This document shows, in pieces, positions 21,912-30,312 of a DNA stretch of 64,000 nt (its first letter is position 1; each line of letters opens with the position of its first letter). Origin of the DNA: Streptomyces cinnamoneus (GTDB lineage: Bacteria; Actinomycetota; Actinomycetes; Streptomycetales; Streptomycetaceae). The translations under genes and the position numbers were made by a program. The stretch spans positions 5,577,001 through 5,641,000 of the forward strand of contig NZ_PKFQ01000001.1 in NCBI RefSeq assembly GCF_002939475.1, read 5' to 3'. Below the pieces are notes generated by a model. That model searched no databases and was not told the origin of the DNA. It was given only the letters and a program-made list of their open reading frames with translations.

Positions 21912-22074
21912 GGTCCGCCCCCTTGGTCAGGCCCCGGGCGAGGAGCCCGAGGAAGGAAAGCTTGAACGCGCGGTTGCAGGCCCCGCATTCCCAGGCGCCG
22001 TGGCCCTGCTCGCCGGGGCGGAGGTCCTCGTCACCGCAGTACGGGCAGTGGAAGGGCGCCGCACGCTCGCTCAC
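21898..22074 (-). CDS. Small zinc-ribbon-like protein of the cys operon
   Basis: A 58-residue protein, too short for automatic ORF calling. Two CxxC pairs (C10/C13 in CPYCGDEDL, C30/C33 in ECGACNRAF) suggest a bound zinc or iron. GTG at 22074 has AAGGAG at 7 bases, overlaps the cysI stop as GTGA, and the 3' end overlaps cysH by 14 bases. The coupling implies matched output with sulfite and APS reductases. From memory a small ORF occupies the same position in other Streptomyces cys clusters; its function is unknown, possibly electron transfer or assembly. Confidence 0.82.
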   Translation of the reverse strand: MSERAAPFHCPYCGDEDLRPGEQGHGAWECGACNRAFKLSFLGLLARGLTKGADHDGP

Positions 22075-23768
22075 GAGAGGTCTCCTTCCGCGGCCCGCGC
22101 CACCCACTGCGCGAACCGTTCGCCGTCCGTGCGCTGCTCCTGGAAGCGTCGCAGCACCCGCTCGACGTAGTCGGGCAGCTCCGCCGACGTGACCTTCAGA
22201 CCGCGGACCTTGCGTCCGAACCCGGCCTCGAGTCCGAGGGCACCGCCCAGGTGCACCTGGAAGCCCTCGACCTGGTGCCCGTGGTCGTCCAGGACCAGCT
22301 GGCCCTTGAGACCGATGTCCGCGACCTGGATGCGGGCGCAGGCGTTGGGGCAGCCGTTGACGTTGATGGTGAGCGGCTCGTCGAAGTCCGGCAGGCGCCG
22401 CTCCAGTTCGTCGATCAGGGAGGCGCCGCGGGCCTTGGTCTCGACGATGGCGAGCTTGCAGAACTCGATGCCCGTGCAGGCCATGGTGCCGCGCCGGAAC
22501 GGGGAGGGCGCGATCCGCAGGTCCAGCGCCTCCAGGCCCGCGACCAGCGAGGCGACCTGTGCCTCGGGTACGTCGAGCACGATCATCTTCTGTTCGGCGG
22601 TGGTGCGCAGCCGGCCGGAGCCGTGGTCCTCGGCCAGCGCCGCGATCTTGGTCAGGGTGGCGCCGTCGACCCGGCCGACGCGCGGGGCGAAGCCCACGTA
22701 GAAGCGGCCGTCCTGCTGCCGGTGCACGCCCACGTGGTCGCGCCACCGCTCCACCGGCTGCTCGGGGGCCGGGCCGTCGGTGAGCGGGCGGCGGAGGTAC
22801 TCCTCCTCCAGCACGCGGCGGAACTTCGGGGCTCCCCAGTCGGCGACGAGGAACTTCAGCCGGGCGCGGTTGCGCAGTCTGCGGTAGCCGTGGTCGCGGA
22901 AGACCGAGATGACGGCCTCGTAGACGTCGGGCACCTCGTCCAGGGGCACCCAGGCCCCCAGCCGCACCCCGAGCCTGGGGTTGGTGGACAGCCCGCCGCC
23001 CACCCACAGGTCGAAGCCGGGACCGTGCTCGGGGTGCACGACGCCGACGAACGAGACGTCGTTGATCTCGTGCGCCACGTCGAGCAGCGGGGATCCGGAC
23101 ACGGCCGACTTGAACTTGCGCGGCAGGTTGGAGAAGGCCGGGTTGCCGACGACGCGGCGCTGGATCTCCTCGATCGCCGGGGTGCCGTCCAGGATCTCGT
23201 CCTCGGCGATCCCCGCGACCGGCGAGCCGAGGACGACCCGTGGGGTGTCGCCGCACGCCTCGGTCGTCGACAGGCCCACCGCCTCCAGCCGCCGCCAGAT
23301 CTCGGGCACGTCCTCGATGCGGATCCAGTGGTACTGGATGTTCTGACGGTCCGTGATGTCGGCGGTGCCGCGCGCGAACTCCTGCGACACCTCGCCGACG
23401 ACCCGCAGCTGATCGGTCGTCAGCCGGCCGCCGTCTATCCGCACCCGCAGCATGAAGTGCTCGTCGTCCAGCTCCTCCGGCGCCAGGACCGCGGTCTTGC
23501 CGCCGTCGATGCCGGGCTTGCGCTGGGTGTACAGGCCCCACCAGCGCATCCGGCCGCGCAGGTCGCTCGGGTCGATGGAGTCGAAGCCGCGCTGGGCGTA
23601 AATCGTCTCAATGCGTGTCCGCACGTTGAGACCGTCGTCGTCCTTCTTGACCTGCTCGTTGGCGTTGAGAGGGGTGAAGTGGCCGGCGGCCCACTGCCCT
23701 TCGCCCCGGTGGCGGCCGGTCTTGCGCCGGGGTGCGGCGGCGACGGGGGTTTCCGAGGTGGCGGCCAT
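22071..23768 (-). CDS. cysI: Ferredoxin-dependent sulfite reductase
   Basis: Six-electron reduction of sulfite to sulfide with siroheme and [4Fe-4S]. 565 residues with duplicated nitrite/sulfite reductase domains. The cluster/siroheme ligands are C431, C437 (TMACTGIEFCKLA), C473 and C477 (NGCPNACAR). Tyr80 (WGLYTQRK) and Cys172 (TTEACGD) have the same spacing, 92 residues, as the Tyr-Cys crosslinked pair of mycobacterial NirA, which argues for sulfite rather than nitrite. First enzyme gene of the cluster, 198 bases after a Cys-rich-type leader ORF. Confidence 0.93.
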   Translation of the reverse strand: MAATSETPVAAAPRRKTGRHRGEGQWAAGHFTPLNANEQVKKDDDGLNVRTRIETIYAQRGFDSIDPSDLRGRMRWWGLYTQRKPGIDGGKTAVLAPEELDDEHFMLRVRIDGGRLTTDQLRVVGEVSQEFARGTADITDRQNIQYHWIRIEDVPEIWRRLEAVGLSTTEACGDTPRVVLGSPVAGIAEDEILDGTPAIEEIQRRVVGNPAFSNLPRKFKSAVSGSPLLDVAHEINDVSFVGVVHPEHGPGFDLWVGGGLSTNPRLGVRLGAWVPLDEVPDVYEAVISVFRDHGYRRLRNRARLKFLVADWGAPKFRRVLEEEYLRRPLTDGPAPEQPVERWRDHVGVHRQQDGRFYVGFAPRVGRVDGATLTKIAALAEDHGSGRLRTTAEQKMIVLDVPEAQVASLVAGLEALDLRIAPSPFRRGTMACTGIEFCKLAIVETKARGASLIDELERRLPDFDEPLTINVNGCPNACARIQVADIGLKGQLVLDDHGHQVEGFQVHLGGALGLEAGFGRKVRGLKVTSAELPDYVERVLRRFQEQRTDGERFAQWVARAAEGDLS

Positions 23769-23966
23769 GGCGGTACGTCCTTCTGTGGCGGCGAGTGCCC
23801 GATGCGCACCGGTGCGCCCGTGGGGGCGGGACGCGCAGGTGCGGCGGCGCGACGTCGTGCCGCGCGGGGCGGACGCGACGACGGTGCGGCAAACGGGTGC
23901 GGCAAAGGGGGATGCGCTCGTCCGCGACAGTGGGGACGGCGAGGCGAAACGATCGTGCCGAGCGTG

Positions 23967-24050
23967 TCAGCCTGCCGGACAGATGGCGCTGGACACGCGG
24001 CCGAGGTCGACGTGACGCCGACTCACCAAGGCGATTCCAGCTCGGGACAT
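23967..24050 (-). CDS. Conserved leader peptide upstream of cysI
   Basis: A 27-codon ORF beginning MSRAGIALV and containing SRRHVDLGRVSSAIC, the pattern of the actinobacterial putative leader peptides seen upstream of sulfur assimilation genes (R-x-H-x-D-L then SA-x-C). A Cys codon lies four codons before the stop. Ribosome progress through it could report cysteine supply and set transcription or translation of cysI and the rest of the operon. That mechanism is inferred; the family resemblance is clear. Confidence 0.8.
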   Translation of the reverse strand: MSRAGIALVSRRHVDLGRVSSAICPAG

Positions 24051-24153
24051 GACGGAAGCGTGGCACGGCACAGTTCGGCCAGTCCACAGTTGTCCGCAAT
24101 GTGGTCGATATCGTCTCGCATGGCGAGACGGAAGCCTCGCCGAGGCCGGCCGG

Positions 24154-24750
24154 TCAGTCCTTGTCGCCGGTGTGGGCGCCGGGCCACGGTCCGGGCGCGG
24201 CGGCGTCCGGCTCCTCCTCCGTCCGCGTCGCGAACACCCGGAAGCCGCGCCGCTCGTAGTTGGCGAGCGCGTGCGGGCCGTCCTTGCTGCACGTGTGCAA
24301 CCACACCCGCCGGGTGGCTTCCCGGCCGGGCCACCGCCCGGCAAGGTCCCAGGCCCGCGCGGTGCCGTACGACAGCAGGTGACCGCCGATGCGACGGCCC
24401 TGGAAGGACGGGATCAGACCGAAGTAGACGATCTCTACGGCCCCGTCGGGCTGCGGGTCCAGCTCGAGGTAGCCGGCCGGGGTCCCGCGCTCGTACGCCA
24501 CCCAGGTCTCGACGCCCGGCCGCTCCAGATGCGCCTGCCACCGGGCGTAGGACCAGGGCAGCCGGTCGGTCCACGACCAGTCGCCGCCCACGGCCGTGTA
24601 GAGGAAGCGGCTGAACTCCGGTGAGGGCACCTCGGCGCGTTCGATCCGGACGCCGGATGACGCGTCCGGCGTCCGGGCGGGAACGAGATCGGCCGGCGAG
24701 GTCTGCTCCAGGGACCAGGTGGTCACGGTCCGCGTCGTGCTGTCGCTCAT
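24154..24750 (-). CDS. GNAT family N-acetyltransferase
   Basis: A 198-residue acetyltransferase. The acetyl-CoA-binding stretch is VYFGLIPSFQGRRIGGHLL and the family's C-terminal HTCSKDGPHALANYERRGF follows. The N-terminal 45 residues look unstructured before FSRFLYTAVGGDWSWTDRL. The acceptor is unknown. The ATG at 24750 has only a weak GGG site. It lies just after the GAF regulator on the same strand (26 bases), so the two may be co-transcribed. Confidence 0.82.
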   Translation of the reverse strand: MSDSTTRTVTTWSLEQTSPADLVPARTPDASSGVRIERAEVPSPEFSRFLYTAVGGDWSWTDRLPWSYARWQAHLERPGVETWVAYERGTPAGYLELDPQPDGAVEIVYFGLIPSFQGRRIGGHLLSYGTARAWDLAGRWPGREATRRVWLHTCSKDGPHALANYERRGFRVFATRTEEEPDAAAPGPWPGAHTGDKD

Positions 24751-24776
24751 GACCGAACCCAACCACGGGCCCCCTC

Positions 24777-26036
24777 CTACCCCGTCGTCACCCCCCGGCG
24801 CGCGGCCAGGATGACCGGCGCCGTCGAGGCCGGCAACAGGCCGGCGGGGTCGTCCGGGACCAGCAGCCGGATCTCCAGGCCCTCCGCGAAGCGGTAGGGG
24901 CGGTGCCGCAGCACCCCGGCCAGCGTGCGCCGCATCCGCGACATCTCCGCCCGTACCGTCACCGTCCGGGTGGGGTCCCCGAACAGGTCCGCCGCCAGCT
25001 CCGCGGCCGTACGTCCCTCCGGGTGCCGGGCCAGGACGTACAGCAGCTCCGCGTGGCGGGGGCTGAGGGCGTGCGACCACCGGCCGGCCTCACCGGAGAC
25101 GGTCACCGTGCCCGTGCGCGCAGGACGCAGGTCCAGCTCCACCCGGCTGGGCGGGGCCTCGCCCGGGCCGTCCTCCCCGTCGACGCGCACCAGCCAGCCG
25201 TCCGGGAGGGGTTCCAGCGAGCACGGCCCCAGTGACGGCAGCCAGGCCCGCCCCGGCTGGGCGTCCCTCGGCAGGATCACCCGGCCCACCGGTGCCATGC
25301 CCGTCACCGCGGCCGTCCAGCCGTCGCGGTCCACGGCCAGCGCCCGGCCGCCGATCCTGGCCAGCATCGGCGCCGCCACCGTGCGCAGCCGGTCCACGGA
25401 CTCCCAGTGCCGGGCCCGCAGCTCCCCTTCGGAGACCTTGGCGACGGCCGTCACCAGGGCCAGCGTCGCGGGATTGAACGCCGGCACCGGACCGCTGACG
25501 TTCAGCACGCCCAGCAGCCGGCCGTCGCGCGGGTCGTGCAGCGGGGCCGCCGCACACGTCCAGGAGTGATGGGTGCGGACGAAGTGCTCGGCCGAGTGCA
25601 CCTGCACCGGGCGGCGCTCCACCAGCGCCAGGCCGATGCCGTTCGTCCCCACCAGGTCCTCCGTCCAGGAGGCGCCCACCAGGAACCCCAGCCGGTCGGC
25701 GCTGCGGCGCACCCCCGAGCTGCCCTCCCGCCACAGCAGCCGGCCGTCGGCGTCCGTCACGACGATCAGGTGCCGCACCGCGTCGACCGCCTCCGTCAGC
25801 CCCTCGCGCAGCTGCGGCAGCAGCTCGCCCAGCCGCGAGGTGTGGCGCCGGTGCTCCACCTCCTCCGCCGAGATCAGCGGGCCGGGCCGGCCGGTGTCGG
25901 GGTTCACGCCGTGGCGCAGAGCGCGGTTCCAGGACTCGCCGATCAGCGGACGCGGCGGCGCGGGGGCTCTCGCCCCCGACAGGGCCGCCTCCCGCACCGC
26001 GGGCAGCAGCCGCGCGTCGATTGGTATGCGCTTCAC
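24777..26036 (-). CDS. GAF-domain transcriptional regulator, AcoR N-terminus with winged-helix C-terminus
   Basis: A 419-residue regulator. The N-terminal region (ESWNRALRHGVNPD, then a GAF domain with LVGTNGIGLALVERRPVQVHSAEHF) is like AcoR-type sigma-54 activators, but there is no AAA+ domain. The C-terminus has a winged-helix-like region (LSPRHAELLYVLARHPEGRTAAELA, VTVRAEMSRMRRTLAGVL) instead. Streptomycetes lack sigma-54, which fits. Start is GTG at 26036 with no clear ribosome site. A near-perfect palindrome lies 50 bp upstream. Confidence 0.78.
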   Translation of the reverse strand: MKRIPIDARLLPAVREAALSGARAPAPPRPLIGESWNRALRHGVNPDTGRPGPLISAEEVEHRRHTSRLGELLPQLREGLTEAVDAVRHLIVVTDADGRLLWREGSSGVRRSADRLGFLVGASWTEDLVGTNGIGLALVERRPVQVHSAEHFVRTHHSWTCAAAPLHDPRDGRLLGVLNVSGPVPAFNPATLALVTAVAKVSEGELRARHWESVDRLRTVAAPMLARIGGRALAVDRDGWTAAVTGMAPVGRVILPRDAQPGRAWLPSLGPCSLEPLPDGWLVRVDGEDGPGEAPPSRVELDLRPARTGTVTVSGEAGRWSHALSPRHAELLYVLARHPEGRTAAELAADLFGDPTRTVTVRAEMSRMRRTLAGVLRHRPYRFAEGLEIRLLVPDDPAGLLPASTAPVILAARRGVTTG

Positions 26037-26085
26037 GCTGTCATGGTGCCCGCAGCGGCCCCCGCGCGCCGGGGCATCGGCGATA

Positions 26086-26101
26086 TTGCAACGCGATGCA
26101 A
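26086..26101. promoter_or_regulatory. Palindrome upstream of the GAF regulator
   Basis: TTGCAACGCGATGCAA is a 16-bp inverted repeat with one mismatched pair, in the 233-bp divergent spacer between the GAF regulator and the YihY gene. It is a plausible operator for autoregulation. Confidence 0.5.
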
Positions 26102-26269
26102 CCTTTGCGAGTGCCCCCGCTCAGGACCGAAGGTGACGGTGAGCGGCCGGAGGGTGGTGCCGAGTCGGCGCAGCACCACCCTCCGCGGCTCTCCCACCGG
26201 CACCGGCCCCCGCCCGGCCCCCCGAGGCGCTGGATGAACCGACCCGCCCGCGGCGGATACGGTTAGGGC

Positions 26270-27454
26270 GTGCAGGCAGCAAAAGAACATTCGGGTCGGC
26301 AGACCGGCCGGCTCCACAGGGCCCGCGCTCTGTATCGCAATGTCTCCAAACGCAGGATGGCGTGGCTGCTCCTGAAGGACACGGTCAACTCCTGCATGGA
26401 ATACCGCGTCACCGGGCTCGCGGCCGAAGCCGCGTTCTTCACCCTGATGTCGCTGCCGCCCCTGGCGCTGGCCCTCCTCGGCCTGCTGCGCTACCTCGAC
26501 GACTGGACCGGTACCGACACCCTCGGGGCCCTCCAGCAGAACATCCTCACCGCCTCCGCGACCGTCCTGTCCGACAAGGGCGTCAAGGAGATCGCCGAGC
26601 CGCTGATGAAGGACGTGCTCAGGCTGGGCCGGCCCGACCTGATCTCGGTCGGCTTCGCCATCGCCCTCTGGTCGGGCTCCCGGGCCGTGAACGTCTTCGT
26701 CGACACCATCACGATCATGTACGGGCTGGAGGGCAAGCGCGGCATCGTCCGGACCCGGCTGCTGGCCTTCCTGCTCTACCTCGTCGCCCTCGTCGTCGGG
26801 GCGGTGGCCCTGCCGCTGATGGTGGCCGGCCCGGAGGTCGTGGTGGACGTCGTGCCGTGGAGCGCGGACGTCGTCTGGTTCCTCTACTGGCCCGTCGTCA
26901 TCATCCTGTCCATCGCCTTCCTCACCACGCTGTACCACGTGTCGGTGCCGGTGCGCTCACCGTGGGCGGAGGACATCCCGGGCGCGTTCGTCGCCCTGAC
27001 CATGTGGGTGCTGGGCAGCTTCCTGCTGCGCATCTACCTCACCCACACCGTCGAGGGCGTGACCATCTACGGCTCCCTCGCCGCGCCCGTCGCCGTCCTG
27101 CTGTGGATCGGCGTCTCGGCCTTCGCCGTGCTCGTCGGCGCCGCCGTCAACGCCGCGCTCGACCGCGTCTGGCCGTCCGTCGCCACCGCCGCCGCCCGCG
27201 CCGAGGTCGACCGGGAACGTGAGGCCGCCGCCGCGCGGGCGGCCGCCGAACGGGCCGCGGCGGCCCTGGTCCACGAGATGGAGGACGACCCCTTCGAGGA
27301 GCCCGCCGACGACGGCGTGGTGGGCCAGGACCGGGAGCCGCCCTCGGAGTTCCCCGAGCGCTGGGCCCAGTTCCTCCCCCCGGAGGACGTGCGCTCGCGC
27401 CTGCACAAGCCCGAACACCAGCCCAAGCACGCGAAGCCGCCCCGCCGCGGCTGA
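26270..27454 (+). CDS. YihY/BrkB family membrane protein
   Basis: A 394-residue membrane protein of the YihY (formerly RNase BN) family; function unsettled. After a basic N-terminus it shows the family pattern RVTGLAAEAAFFTLMSLPPL and about six membrane segments, for example LLAFLLYLVALVVGAVAL and SLAAPVAVLLWIGVSAFAV. The C-terminal 100 residues are Ala/Glu-rich, probably coiled and cytoplasmic. Starts at GTG 26270. Confidence 0.82.
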   Translation: MQAAKEHSGRQTGRLHRARALYRNVSKRRMAWLLLKDTVNSCMEYRVTGLAAEAAFFTLMSLPPLALALLGLLRYLDDWTGTDTLGALQQNILTASATVLSDKGVKEIAEPLMKDVLRLGRPDLISVGFAIALWSGSRAVNVFVDTITIMYGLEGKRGIVRTRLLAFLLYLVALVVGAVALPLMVAGPEVVVDVVPWSADVVWFLYWPVVIILSIAFLTTLYHVSVPVRSPWAEDIPGAFVALTMWVLGSFLLRIYLTHTVEGVTIYGSLAAPVAVLLWIGVSAFAVLVGAAVNAALDRVWPSVATAAARAEVDREREAAAARAAAERAAAALVHEMEDDPFEEPADDGVVGQDREPPSEFPERWAQFLPPEDVRSRLHKPEHQPKHAKPPRRG

Positions 27455-27538
27455 CGCGGGGAAAACCGTTGGCGGCGCCCGGCCGCCCGACCTTACGATC
27501 ACCGGGCCAGCAAGAACTCCACAGGAGGTGAGTACGCG

Positions 27539-27676
27539 ATGACTGTCGTCGCCACGGGCCCTGCCCGCACTCGGAAGCAGACGCATCCCACCTCCCTCCT
27601 GAAGGAACACCGCCTTGCCTCACCACGGCTCCACGCACCCGCTCACCGGCTACGGCTGGGACGCGGAGTTCGCTGA
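27539..27676 (+). CDS. 45-codon upstream ORF overlapping the rsgA start
   Basis: ATG at 27539 follows an excellent AGGAGGTGA at 6 bases, far better than the rsgA site. The peptide starts MTVVATGPARTRKQTHP and its stop lies 60 bases inside rsgA in another frame. Ribosomes on this ORF would cross the rsgA start. I do not recognise the peptide. Either a regulatory uORF or a displaced start of rsgA. Confidence 0.45.
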   Translation: MTVVATGPARTRKQTHPTSLLKEHRLASPRLHAPAHRLRLGRGVR

Positions 27677-28712
27677 CAGCTTCGCCGTCCACGCCGCCGA
27701 CGGCCTCGTACCCGGCCGGATCATCCGGGTCGACCGGGGCCGCTGCGACCTCGTCGTCCCCGACGGCGACGGCGTGCGCACCGTCCTCGCCGACACCGCC
27801 CTCGTCACGACCGGCGACCCGCTGCGCATCATGTGCACCGGCGACTGGGCGGCCGTCGACCTCGCCGCGGGCCACGTCCGGGCGTTGCTGCCGCGCCGCA
27901 CCGCGTTCGTCCGGTCCACCTCCTCCAAGCGGTCCGAGGGACAGATCCTCGCGGCCAACGTCGACCACGCCGTCATCGCCGTCTCCCTGGCCGTCGAGCT
28001 CGACCTCGGCCGGATCGAGCGGTTCCTCGCCCTGGCCTGGGAGAGCGGCGCGACGCCGCTCGTCGTCCTCAGCAAGGCCGACCTGGTGCCGGACCCCGCC
28101 GTCCTCGCCCACCTGGTCGCCGACACCGAGGCGGCGGCGCCGGGCGCCCAGGTGCTGGCGGTCAGCGCGGAGACCGGCGAGGGCGTCGACGCCCTCGCCG
28201 CCGTACTCGCCGGTGCCACCTCCGTCCTCCTCGGCCAGTCCGGGGCGGGGAAGTCCACGCTCGCCAACGCGCTCTTGGGCACCGAGACGCAGACCGTGCA
28301 GGCCATCCGCGACCGGGACGGCAAGGGCCGGCACACCACGACGACCCGCAACCTGCTCGCCCTGCCCGGCGGCGGCGTCCTGATCGACACGCCGGGCCTG
28401 CGCGGCGTGGGCCTGTGGGACGCCGAGGACGGAGTCGCCCGGACGTTCTCGGAGATCGACGAGCTGGCGGCCGAGTGCCGCTTCCACGACTGCGGTCACG
28501 CCTCGGAGCCCGGCTGCGCCGTGCTCGCCGCGGTCGAGGCCGGTGAGCTGCCGGAACGCCGTCTGGCCAGCTACCGCAAGCTGCTCCGCGAGAACGCCCA
28601 CATCGCCGCCCGCACGGACGCCCGCCTGCGGGCCGAGATGCGGCGCGAGTGGAAGGTGATCCAGGCGGCCGGCCGCCGGATGAACGCCGAGAAGCGGGGC
28701 GGCCGGGGCTGA
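27615..28712 (+). CDS. rsgA: Ribosome small-subunit GTPase RsgA
   Basis: Late 30S maturation GTPase, 365 residues. It has the circularly permuted motif order typical of RsgA: G4 LVVLSKADLVPDP comes before G1 LLGQSGAGKSTLANALLG and G3 LIDTPGLRGVGL. The C-terminal zinc motif is CRFHDCGHASEPGC. Start is the TTG at 27615 after GAAGGAA; it overlaps a strongly initiated uORF in another frame, an unusual 5' end that may throttle translation. Confidence 0.92.
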   Translation: MPHHGSTHPLTGYGWDAEFADSFAVHAADGLVPGRIIRVDRGRCDLVVPDGDGVRTVLADTALVTTGDPLRIMCTGDWAAVDLAAGHVRALLPRRTAFVRSTSSKRSEGQILAANVDHAVIAVSLAVELDLGRIERFLALAWESGATPLVVLSKADLVPDPAVLAHLVADTEAAAPGAQVLAVSAETGEGVDALAAVLAGATSVLLGQSGAGKSTLANALLGTETQTVQAIRDRDGKGRHTTTTRNLLALPGGGVLIDTPGLRGVGLWDAEDGVARTFSEIDELAAECRFHDCGHASEPGCAVLAAVEAGELPERRLASYRKLLRENAHIAARTDARLRAEMRREWKVIQAAGRRMNAEKRGGRG

Positions 28713-28734
28713 GCCCCGGCCCGCCCGGCCCCGC

Positions 28735-28766
28735 ACATGGCCCTCACCCCCGGGTGAGGGCCATGT
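28735..28766 (+). terminator. Strong terminator hairpin after rsgA
   Basis: ACATGGCCCTCACCC (28735-28749) and GGGTGAGGGCCATGT (28752-28766) form a perfect 15-pair stem with a two-base loop, 23 bases after the rsgA stop. No U-tract, as is common in streptomycetes. Confidence 0.75.
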
Positions 28767-28813
28767 CCGATTCCCGCCAGTCCCACCCCTCCCGGTGACG
28801 CAGACTGGAACGC

Positions 28814-30301
28814 ATGACGGACACCGAGAGCCGACTGGACGACTCCCGCTACCAGGCTGTGAGCAGCAGGGACGCGCGCTTCGACGGCGAGTTCTTCACC
28901 GCCGTGAAGACCACGGGGATCTACTGCCGCCCCAGCTGCCCGGCCGTGACGCCCAAGCGTGAGAACGTCCGCTTCTACCCCTCGGCGGCGGCCGCCCAGG
29001 GCGCCGGCTTCCGCGCCTGCCGCCGCTGCCGCCCGGACACGGCCCCCGGCTCCGCCGAGTGGAACGTCCGCGCCGACCTGGTCGGCCGCGCCATGCGGCT
29101 GATCGGCGACGGCGTCGTCGACCGCGAGGGCGTCGCCGGGCTGGCCCACCGCCTCGGCTACAGCTCCCGCCAGGTCAACCGCCAGCTCACCGAGGAGCTG
29201 GGCGCCGGCCCCGTGGCCCTCGCCCGGGCGCAGCGCGCCCACACCGCGCGCGTCCTGCTCCAGACGACACGGATGCCCATCACGGAGATCGCCTTCGCGG
29301 CCGGCTTCGCGAGCGTCCGCCAGTTCAACGACACCGTCCGGGCCGTCTACGCCCGTACGCCCAGCGAGCTCCGCGGCCGCCCCGCCGCCGCGCACGACGA
29401 CGGCCGGGCGCCCGCCGGCATCCCCCTGCGCCTCGCCCACCGGGGGCCCTACGCCGCGGACGAGATCTTCACGTTCCTCCAGCGGCGGGCCATCGCCGGC
29501 ATCGAGGAGACGACCGGTGAAGGCGGTGCCCGCCGCTACCGCCGCACCCTGCGGCTGCCGTACGGCACGGGCGTGGCCGAGGTGCGCGAGCCCGGCCCGG
29601 GGCAGGGCGCCTGGCTCGACTGCCGGCTGCTGCTGACCGACCACCGCGACCTGTCGACCGCCGTGCAGCGTGTGCGCCGGCTCTTCGACCTGGACGCCGA
29701 CCCCTTCGCCGTCGCCGAGCGGCTCGGCGCCGACCCCCGGCTGCGGCCGCTGGTCGACGCCCGGCCCGGACTGCGTTCACCCGGCGCGGCGGACGGCGAG
29801 GAACTGGCGATACGGGCCGTGCTCGGCCAGCAGGTGTCCGTCGCGGCCGCCGCGCGGCTCGCGGCCACGCTGGTGGCCGCCTACGGAAAGCCCCTCCCGG
29901 CGCCGGACGGCACGCTCACTCACGTCTTCCCCGACCCCGGCACCCTGGCCGACGCCCCGCTCGACGAACTGGGCATGCCGCGGGCACGCCGGAACGCCCT
30001 CCGCACGATCGCCGGCGCCCTCGCGGACGGCACCGTCCGCCTCGACCCCGGCGTCGACCGGGACGCCGCCGAAGGGGCCCTGCGCGCTCTGCCCGGCATC
30101 GGCCCCTGGACGGCCGGCTACATCCGCATGCGCGCCCTCGGCGACCCGGACGTCTTCCTCCAGGGGGACGCCGGAGTGCGGCACGGGCTCGCCGCGGTGG
30201 GCGCGACGCCCGCCGACGCCGAGGAGTGGCGCCCCTGGAGCTCGTACGCCGTGCACCACCTCTGGAACCGGGTCGCCCCGCCCGTCACCGCCGCACTCTG
30301 A
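28814..30301 (+). CDS. Ada-type regulator fused to AlkA DNA glycosylase
   Basis: A 495-residue fusion for alkylation repair. Residues 1-80 are the Ada zinc domain with C38, C42, C69 and C72 (GIYCRPSC, RACRRC), where C38 takes methyl groups from phosphotriesters. An AraC-type helix-turn-helix follows (ITEIAFAAGFASVRQFNDTV). From about residue 205 comes the AlkA 3-methyladenine glycosylase domain with the helix-hairpin-helix LPGIGPWTAGYIRMRALGD and a downstream Asp. It probably senses methylation, activates its own operon and removes alkylated bases. ogt follows by 11 bases. Confidence 0.92.
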   Translation: MTDTESRLDDSRYQAVSSRDARFDGEFFTAVKTTGIYCRPSCPAVTPKRENVRFYPSAAAAQGAGFRACRRCRPDTAPGSAEWNVRADLVGRAMRLIGDGVVDREGVAGLAHRLGYSSRQVNRQLTEELGAGPVALARAQRAHTARVLLQTTRMPITEIAFAAGFASVRQFNDTVRAVYARTPSELRGRPAAAHDDGRAPAGIPLRLAHRGPYAADEIFTFLQRRAIAGIEETTGEGGARRYRRTLRLPYGTGVAEVREPGPGQGAWLDCRLLLTDHRDLSTAVQRVRRLFDLDADPFAVAERLGADPRLRPLVDARPGLRSPGAADGEELAIRAVLGQQVSVAAAARLAATLVAAYGKPLPAPDGTLTHVFPDPGTLADAPLDELGMPRARRNALRTIAGALADGTVRLDPGVDRDAAEGALRALPGIGPWTAGYIRMRALGDPDVFLQGDAGVRHGLAAVGATPADAEEWRPWSSYAVHHLWNRVAPPVTAAL

Positions 30302-30312
30302 AGGAAAGCGAC

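Noticed and set aside
23611..24099. ORFs on both strands around the cysI leader
   Set aside because: They only reflect the high-GC leader region; the short conserved leader peptide explains the region better.
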